Shown here piece after piece: positions 16,201 through 18,899 of a stretch of DNA of 18,899 bases. The stretch is from Candidatus Peregrinibacteria bacterium (GTDB taxonomy: Bacteria > Patescibacteriota > Gracilibacteria > UBA1369 > PNNO01), in assembly GCA_030595015.1 (NCBI GenBank), contig JAUVDZ010000009.1, forward strand, positions 1-18,899. The letters run 5' to 3'. Below the pieces are notes generated by a model that worked only from the letters and a program-made list of their open reading frames with translations, had not been told where the DNA came from and made no database searches. The position numbers were made by a program, and so were the translations under genes. Within the stretch, counting starts at the first letter, position 1. Every line of letters begins with the position of its first letter.

Positions 16201-16363
16201 GCATTTCAACATAGCAGAGCCGTTTAGCGGCGTACTACGCGGAATTGCCTTCGGAGAAGAGCTAATCTTCCCAGTGTGGTTATGGTTCATAATCTTCCTA
16301 GGTTCAGGCAGCCTATTCATGTACGGCGTAGTGCTTGATCGCAAACGAAGAAAAAGGAAATAA
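13277..16363 (+). CDS. Large modular surface protein: SLH-like, calcium repeats, Ig-like, C-terminal membrane anchor
   Basis: 1028 residues. The signal peptide ends NAMA near residue 25. An N-terminal beta region and an Ig-like domain (about 180-285) precede one CDDGN cysteine repeat (293-323) and a dense cysteine cluster ECPVCEDCETCP. Residues about 445-597 look like two divergent S-layer-homology segments: YYPDV ... LGTRQGMVHGFYED ... YRPQWNMSRIEIVKVL, then WWYPRYYNLACEKGVF ... DEVCSPTWKRDIFARY, where S-R-I-E replaces the usual T-R-A-E. Seven acidic calcium loops of the thrombospondin type 3 kind follow (608-761, D-T-D-x-D-x-x-x-D-x-x-E). Two Ig-like domains span about 780-985. A single membrane helix at about 996-1020 ends in VLDRKRRKRK. 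It is a wall-spanning, membrane-tethered protein; SLH would bind wall polymer and the calcium repeats give a rigid stalk (family knowledge). Its ligand is unknown. Confidence 0.88.
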   Translation: MFKNITSYILTFTFAFMSIAPNAMAARFYVEDNPNLRQDCPGEIRVMMDTEGQSVLAADSTMNYNGVQMAVTNMALSVALPMQTYNVIAGAILELSGARLPATGAFNGNGLYGLLSITPAADATAIDLSFSSNLTVENVIAEEGTFNNIITSATGRSFTVNDRYNEEVDGVGWCNPDLSPPDVNFILPSNGQGGVPVDQPNEIFSIADNRAGVDISTLSYTIEGVNYDDTSTANDITESGGVYRVDTSFTSNWAEGQTINISVYVCDLNTDPGPNCGTTNGTFHIYQTPPPAPVCGDGVLTYTNGEQCDDGNTIDGDGCSAHCFIEVEPVECPVCEDCETCPSAGLVIITEPGETITEIVDIAGAPEVVEVDIYEGEYPAVSQSIRDSIPGCTREDIIEDVVREFNIDTRYASKDARCLEDPEHCMLPFMVHSAYENVDPAGDRYYPDVYLSGERKEALLEDDSGAISKPAKEDIHLGTRQGMVHGFYEDTLNLSPYRPQWNMSRIEIVKVLNWAVFGQQWKYEDEYYAEIGGEQNISSVKKLAADLTEWWYPRYYNLACEKGVFSCDPQTSFGADEVCSPTWKRDIFARYKVYYEGQKEQVANPSLDTDKDGIMDMEENNVFLTDPLNKDTDGDTLTDGEEIFTYKSNPKLADTDYDTLSDNEEIHIHKTSPVLPDTDGDEYWDDEEIEKGYDPLDANSHPQDLNGNGIDDDWELKYGISPQNGNEDTDNDGLSDLLEYKHNTDPTNPDTDGDGLSDADEVLVFGSDPLVFTRISDLGVRIVNLVDGMTITDPRPFIQGFAPQEGMEIEVILRNEFGHEVILGKTTTDINNAWVLVPEFDLVDGEFFLLVKGLDPANKRVLESPLIRLTLDSSLQIDQPKPERLSDFNITDEVLLEDVRIEIRDSKPILIGRAGFKNRVIATWQSVLGTSAIVADLAGGEFKIEAPKELPFGDHTVTIYSVRETDQVVSKTITLHFNIAEPFSGVLRGIAFGEELIFPVWLWFIIFLGSGSLFMYGVVLDRKRRKRK
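15098..15559 (+). repeat. Seven thrombospondin type 3-like calcium repeats (coding)
   Basis: Seven copies of an acidic loop, D-T-D-K-D-G-I-M-D-M-E-E, then variants D-T-D-G-D, D-T-D-Y-D, D-T-D-G-D-E, D-L-N-G-N-G, D-T-D-N-D-G and D-T-D-G-D-G, spaced 20-26 residues apart with intervening F-L-T-D-P / Y-K-S-N-P type links. This is the standard bacterial calcium-stabilised stalk. Confidence 0.88.
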
Positions 16364-16420
16364 AAAAGAGCTTTCTCTATTAAAGAGCTTTCTTAGAGAA
16401 AGGCCTTTCTCTGCCCCTGT
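16362..16420 (+). repeat. Left palindromic repeat of the REP/RAYT element; possible terminator
   Basis: It begins inside the stop of the upstream gene. It contains GCTTTCTCTATTAAAG (about 16370-16385), CTTTCTTAGAGAAAG (16388-16402), and a perfect palindrome AGAGAAAGGCCTTTCTCT (16395-16412), followed by GCCCCTGT and a T-run. The arms can pair in alternative ways. The final block recurs at 16954-16979 and GCTTTCTCTATTAAAG recurs there in inverse orientation. The palindrome plus T-run may also terminate the upstream gene. Confidence 0.75.
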
Positions 16421-16493
16421 TTTTTAAAAAAATTTCACAATAATATTATAATAATTTAATCTAGATTTTAAAACTGTTGTGTATTCTAGGTGT

Positions 16494-16952
16494 ATGACAT
16501 TCACTAAAATACACAGCAATCGAGCCTATCACATCATTAATCGAGGCGTATCTAAACGAAAAATCTTCAAAACAGATGCGGATTATAAATATTTTATATT
16601 TCGAATTGCTTACTACAAACTTAAGCATAAAATCGATATTGAAATCTTTTGCATAATGCCCAATCATTTTCATTTTTTGTTTAACGTTGGCAATAAACCA
16701 AAAAACGTTGGCCTTTTCATGCAACAACTACAGTTAACGTATGCTAGATACTTCAATCGCGAATACAATCATTCTGGCCATGTTTTTGAAAGCACCTACA
16801 AGCGAATACCAATTAAAAACGAACCTCACTATAAATATATTTTTAAATATATCCTAAACAACCCTGTAGAGGCTGGTTTGGTTAAAACCCCTGAAGAATG
16901 GCCATACACAGAGTTTGCCAATCAACGGACTTTCTTAGAGAATCGACTTTAA
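16494..16952 (+). CDS. REP-associated tyrosine transposase (RAYT, Y1/HUH)
   Basis: 152 residues from the ATG at 16494; a GTG at 16479 would add five residues without matching the family start. The family pattern is complete: YHIINRG near the N-terminus, Y..YF, C53-I-M-P-N-H58-F-H60-F-L with the two HUH histidines, QLTYARYFN with the catalytic tyrosine candidate Y83 (Y86 less likely), GHVFE..YK, YI..NPVEAGLV and a closing W-P-Y-T-E. These enzymes nick and join single-stranded DNA at REP hairpins. The gene is flanked by related palindromes at 16362-16420 and 16929-16979, and its last eight codons (RTFLENRL and stop) lie in the right repeat. No accessory gene is present. It looks full length and intact. 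Confidence 0.92.
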   Translation: MTFTKIHSNRAYHIINRGVSKRKIFKTDADYKYFIFRIAYYKLKHKIDIEIFCIMPNHFHFLFNVGNKPKNVGLFMQQLQLTYARYFNREYNHSGHVFESTYKRIPIKNEPHYKYIFKYILNNPVEAGLVKTPEEWPYTEFANQRTFLENRL

Positions 16953-16979
16953 TAGAGAAAGCCCTTTCTCTGCCCTTGT
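16929..16979 (+). repeat. Right palindromic repeat of the REP/RAYT element
   Basis: It holds CTTTCTTAGAGAA (shared directly with the left repeat), then CTTTAATAGAGAAAGC (the inverse of a left-repeat block), then AGAGAAAG-CC-CTTTCTCT (16954-16971), followed by GCCCTTGT, which matches GCCCCTGT on the left. It overlaps the transposase stop codon and ends within three bases of the M50 gene's extended -10. Confidence 0.8.
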
Positions 16980-16987
16980 GATATAAT
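16979..16987 (+). promoter_or_regulatory. Extended -10 promoter predicting a leaderless M50 mRNA
   Basis: TGA-TATAAT, with TATAAT at 16982-16987, and six bases (16988-16993) before the ATG at 16994. The -35 region lies in the right palindromic repeat and shows no TTGACA. The start of transcription should coincide with the start codon. Confidence 0.65.
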
Positions 16988-16993
16988 ACCCAC

Positions 16994-17620
16994 ATGGAAA
17001 CTTTGCAATTTTATGGATATTTATTTATAGGGCTAGCCGTAGCCATTTCTGTACACGAGGCAGCTCATGCGGCAATGGCATATAGGCTTGGCGATCCAAC
17101 GGCTAAAAACCAGGGGCGCCTTACTTTAAACCCCCTAAAACACCTTGACCCAATTGGCACTTTAATGCTTTTTATAGCTAGATTTGGCTGGGGGAAGCCA
17201 GTTCCTGTGAATCCTAATAATTTTAAAAACCCCGTACAAGATTCGGCCTTAACGTCGTTTGCGGGTCCTGCGGCAAATTTTATCACAGCTCTTGTGATTT
17301 CCCTGCCGATTAAATATCTCGATATGCCGTTTTGGCTAGCGGATATTCTGTGGCTTACTTTTGATATCAATATTATCCTTGGAATTTTCAACTTACTTCC
17401 TTTTCCACCTCTGGATGGTTCTAAAATCTTTGCCATTTTTGTACCAAAGCGTTTTCATAAACAATATTTTGCATTCCTCAAACAATCTGAAGTTGGATTT
17501 TTGATTTTTATAGTAGCGGATATTTTCTTAATAAGAAACATCCTTGGATATTCAATTTTGTGGTCAGTTTTGAGCCATGTCTTTTTCTTTGTAAAAAGCA
17601 TAATTTTAATAGGAGCATAA
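16994..17620 (+). CDS. Site-2 protease family (M50) intramembrane zinc metalloprotease
   Basis: 208 residues, mostly membrane helices, the length of compact M50 proteins with no PDZ domain. The first helix carries H21-E22-A-A-H25, the HExxH zinc and catalytic site. A second conserved element is the cytosolic-side loop GRLTLNPLKHLDPIGT. The third zinc ligand lies in N133-L-L-P-F-P-P-L-D141-G, the NxxPxPPLDG motif. All catalytic residues are present. Members cleave membrane-embedded substrates such as anti-sigma factors, but small PDZ-less forms are widespread and their substrates are usually not known. No sigma or anti-sigma gene is adjacent. The promoter predicts a leaderless transcript and follows directly on the mobile element's right repeat. 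Confidence 0.9.
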   Translation: METLQFYGYLFIGLAVAISVHEAAHAAMAYRLGDPTAKNQGRLTLNPLKHLDPIGTLMLFIARFGWGKPVPVNPNNFKNPVQDSALTSFAGPAANFITALVISLPIKYLDMPFWLADILWLTFDINIILGIFNLLPFPPLDGSKIFAIFVPKRFHKQYFAFLKQSEVGFLIFIVADIFLIRNILGYSILWSVLSHVFFFVKSIILIGA

Positions 17621-17682
17621 CTTCTGTCAATCGCACTTTCAACACATGTGGTATATTTTGGCTTGTATAAGCACAATATGTT

Positions 17683-17699
17683 GTGTTTTGTCAAAACAC
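17683..17699 (+). promoter_or_regulatory. Operator-like palindrome upstream of the 6S RNA promoter
   Basis: GTGTTTTG-T-CAAAACAC is a perfect 8-1-8 inverted repeat, ending four bases before the candidate -35 of the downstream RNA gene. A smaller hairpin CACAA/TTGTG (17672-17685) overlaps its left end. There is no T-run, so it is a poor terminator for the M50 gene and reads better as a protein-binding site. Confidence 0.45.
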
Positions 17700-17703
17700 G
17701 CAC

Positions 17704-17732
17704 TTGCGCTCGGTAACACAAAAAGCTAAAAT
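17704..17732 (+). promoter_or_regulatory. Candidate promoter of the 6S RNA gene
   Basis: TTGCGC at 17704-17709, a 17-base spacer, TAAAAT at 17727-17732. The predicted start at about 17739 coincides with the first paired base of the RNA's closing stem. TATATT at 17733 is an alternative -10 with a less fitting start. Confidence 0.55.
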
Positions 17733-17738
17733 TATATT

Positions 17739-17895
17739 AACTCTGAAATGTTCGTTAGAACTTTTACATGCAAACCCAACAGCAATTAAAGGGGTTCCAG
17801 CTTTTTATAGACCGTGGTCTATAACGGAGGTCCCCCACCTAATATTTTAGGTTTGTGCATGTCATCCGATTCGACGGCACCTTCAGAGTTTTTTT
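17739..17895 (+). ncRNA. ssrS: Candidate 6S RNA
   Basis: About 157 nt folding into one long interrupted rod. AACTCTGAA (17739-17747) pairs perfectly with TTCAGAGTT (17882-17890), followed by a T-run that ends the transcript. The next bases, ATGTTCG and CGACGGCAC, match what I recall of the conserved ends of E. coli 6S RNA (CTCTGAGATGTTCG ... GGCGGCATCTCGGAG). Further in, ACATGCAAACC (17766-17776) pairs with GGTTTGTGCATGT (17850-17862), enclosing an unpaired central bubble. GGGG pairs with CCCC (17791-17794 with 17832-17835). The apical hairpin is TATAGACC/GGTCTATA (17806-17823). A small ACCT/AGGT hairpin can form in the 3' bubble strand, as seen in other 6S RNAs. 6S RNA mimics an open promoter, binds housekeeping RNA polymerase and templates product RNAs. 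The length is a little below the common 180-200 nt. Confidence 0.72.
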
Positions 17896-17926
17896 ATACT
17901 CAAATTTTGCCAAAAAAGAGCTTTCT
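17891..17926. other. Region between the 6S RNA and lipoprotein ends, with a REP-like 15-mer
   Basis: The T-run of the 6S terminator is followed by AAAAAAGAGCTTTCT (17912-17926), identical to the start of the left REP repeat at 16362-16376. On the minus strand this reads AGAAAGCTCTTTTTT and could be a weak terminator for the lipoprotein gene. A further ACAAAG-CC-CTTTGT hairpin lies at about 17978-17991. Confidence 0.35.
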
Positions 17927-18003
17927 TAAAAAAAAGCGCCGCGTATTTTCACAATACAGGCTCAACATCAAAACCCCTACAAAGCCCTTTGTTGCACAAA
18001 GCC

Positions 18004-18585
18004 CTACTTCACAATCACGTTTGCCGGAAGCTCAAACTTGATATCTGGCACCTCTGTGTTTTCCTGCACAGAAATCGCAACCTGGCGATTTGTTATATCC
18101 TGAATTGTAACTTCAATTTCAAGCGCAATCCCGTTCCAAACACATGCGCTGCCTATATTGTTAATCATGTAAACATTACAAGTTTGCCCCGCGATTACCT
18201 TTTTAGTGATTGGCTCGGGATCATCAGCTGAATCCTTTAAGCCCAACGCTTTTTTCACAAGAAAAACCTCCTGCTCTGTCGCATTCATATCTTTAAGTCG
18301 AGCATAATCCGCATTTTCTACTTTAACGGCCGTTGTTTTGTTCATATCTACAATATATCCGGTTTCTCCCAAATCTAACTCTAGTGAACTTTTCCCTGCT
18401 AAAGTTTTATAAAGCGCTTTTTGATCTCCTCGTAAATAAAGTGTTGCTTCACCCTCAAGACTACCAGTAAATTCATACTGAATAACTGCTGTATCAAATT
18501 TATACACCGCAACATCATTAGGATAGGTGTTTCCACAACCGACAAGCGTCAAAACAAACAAAAAAGGAATTATAAGTTTTTTCAT
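18004..18585 (-). CDS. Predicted lipoprotein, possibly LolA/DUF4412-like
   Basis: 193 residues from the ATG at 18583-18585. A longer frame to 18651 exists, but the chosen start gives a textbook lipoprotein signal (MKKL, hydrophobic core, lipobox L-V-G-C at residues 15-18) and fits a promoter just upstream. The mature part is beta-rich, with IQYEFTGSLEGEATLYLRGD, YIVDMNKTTAVKVENADY, a VIAGQTCNVYMINN strand, a second cysteine in SACVWNGIALEIEV and an ending IKFELP. This order (a reporter of the form YivDm.k.t, then aGq.C, then C.W.Gi.L, then F.lP) resembles the LolA-like/DUF4412 fold. The second and third cysteines could pair. It is the only minus-strand gene, convergent with the 6S RNA and divergent from the transposase at 18725. 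A periplasm-side or outer-leaflet lipid-binding role is only a guess. Confidence 0.8.
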   Translation of the reverse strand: MKKLIIPFLFVLTLVGCGNTYPNDVAVYKFDTAVIQYEFTGSLEGEATLYLRGDQKALYKTLAGKSSLELDLGETGYIVDMNKTTAVKVENADYARLKDMNATEQEVFLVKKALGLKDSADDPEPITKKVIAGQTCNVYMINNIGSACVWNGIALEIEVTIQDITNRQVAISVQENTEVPDIKFELPANVIVK

Positions 18586-18610
18586 GATTTTTTTATTAAA
18601 TTTCTTTAGG

Positions 18611-18639
18611 AATATACCATAATGACTCAAAATTGGCAA
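18611..18639 (-). promoter_or_regulatory. Promoter of the lipoprotein gene
   Basis: Read on the minus strand: TTGCCA (18634-18639), a 17-base spacer, TATATT (18611-18616) preceded by TGG, so both -35 and extended -10 are good. Predicted start is near 18604, with a leader of about 19 nt. It supports the ATG at 18585, since the 18651 start would lie upstream of the promoter. Confidence 0.75.
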
Positions 18640-18650
18640 TCGCGCGCGCA
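18640..18650. promoter_or_regulatory. CG-alternating tract between divergent promoters
   Basis: TCGCGCGCGCA is an alternating purine-pyrimidine run in AT-rich DNA, immediately upstream of the lipoprotein -35 and about 40 bases before the divergent -10. It is self-complementary (GCGCGCGC) and may be an operator or a Z-DNA-prone spot. Confidence 0.3.
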
Positions 18651-18687
18651 ATTACATCTATACAGTACACAGACAATTAGGACACCG

Positions 18688-18696
18688 TGGTATGAT
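18688..18696 (+). promoter_or_regulatory. Extended -10 promoter of the transposase gene
   Basis: TGG-TATGAT, with TATGAT at 18691-18696. No recognisable -35. The leader to the ATG at 18725 is about 20-25 nt. The 5' end of an insertion sequence may lie between about 18650 and 18690, but without the other end it cannot be placed. Confidence 0.45.
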
Positions 18697-18724
18697 TAAG
18701 TCGCATAAACTAACCAAAAACACG

Positions 18725-18899
18725 ATGTCCAAAGCAAAATTACACCAAATTAAGCAAAAAGTGAAAGAAAAAGCATTGGCAAAGATGCGATATCAGTGGT
18801 TTAAAGAATATATAAAAAGCAAGAATGTGTGTGCTGTATGCCGAAAATATGGAATCAGCCGAAGTGTATTTTATTATTGGAAAAAAAGAATTAATTTAA
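18725..18899 (+). CDS. IS481-like transposase, N-terminal fragment cut by window edge
   Basis: 58 codons are visible and the frame is open to the last base, so the gene continues to the right. After a basic helical start, residues 21-57 read R-Y-Q-W-F-K-E-Y-I-K-S..., then V-C-R-K-Y-G-I-S-R-S-V-F-Y-Y-W-K-K-R-I, the helix-turn-helix that opens IS481/IS3-type DDE transposases (vCr.yGISr.t.y.W..R). The catalytic DDE core would lie beyond the window. The stop-like TAA letters at the end of the window are out of frame (the frame reads AAT-TTA). Confidence 0.75.
   Translation, partial: MSKAKLHQIKQKVKEKALAKMRYQWFKEYIKSKNVCAVCRKYGISRSVFYYWKKRINL

Noticed and set aside
16479..16493. GTG start for the RAYT transposase
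   Set aside because: It adds only five residues with no family similarity, and the ATG at 16494 matches the usual N-terminus.
17814..18041. Plus-strand frame of 75 codons after the M50 gene
   Set aside because: It lies across the candidate 6S RNA and its terminator and has no family match or start signal.
18586..18651. N-terminal extension of the minus-strand lipoprotein to 18651
   Set aside because: The extension would be upstream of the predicted promoter and would bury the lipoprotein signal peptide 22 residues inside the protein.

Overview
The window is about 18.9 kb of AT-rich bacterial DNA. All genes read with TGA as a stop, so this is not one of the TGA-glycine lineages such as Gracilibacteria. 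Organism (inference): a member of the Candidate Phyla Radiation (Patescibacteria), possibly Peregrinibacteria-like. The reasons are the mix of very large secreted beta-rich proteins, DUF916-like anchors, CDDGN cysteine repeats, type 3 thrombospondin calcium repeats, a dockerin, SLH-like modules, and almost no Shine-Dalgarno sequences. No phylogenetic marker gene is present, so this assignment is tentative.

Positions 1-9836 form a cell-surface locus. A giant beta-helix-type secreted protein enters from the left edge. One base after its stop comes the first of two paralogous membrane-anchored proteins built like the DUF916/DUF3324 proteins that partner WxL surface proteins in Firmicutes; the second overlaps the first by four bases. 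Next is a monocistronic gene for a small secreted beta protein, with a near-perfect promoter, a leader of about 130 nt and a strong terminator. A third DUF916-like anchor, larger and with a coiled-coil tail, follows. The best candidate for an undescribed system here is a divergent WxL-like display apparatus.

Positions 9837-16363 carry two further modular secreted proteins. One has fibronectin-like domains, six CDDGN repeats and a C-terminal dockerin-like pair. The other has one CDDGN repeat, divergent S-layer-homology segments, seven calcium-binding repeats, Ig-like domains and a C-terminal membrane anchor. Between them lie a small orphan MNT-type nucleotidyltransferase, a hairpin-rich 3' region, and an HNH nuclease whose linker is encoded by a C6/G6 palindrome.

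Positions 16364-18899 hold mobile and housekeeping elements. A REP-associated Y1 transposase is bracketed by matching palindromic repeats. It is followed by a probably leaderless site-2 (M50) protease, a good candidate 6S RNA (17739-17895), a minus-strand lipoprotein, and the start of an IS481-like transposase that runs off the right edge.

Promoters are unusually legible: several have a TGn-TATAAT extended -10, and two lie six bases from the start codon, predicting leaderless mRNAs. No convincing Shine-Dalgarno sequence precedes any annotated start. No CRISPR array, tRNA or rRNA was seen.
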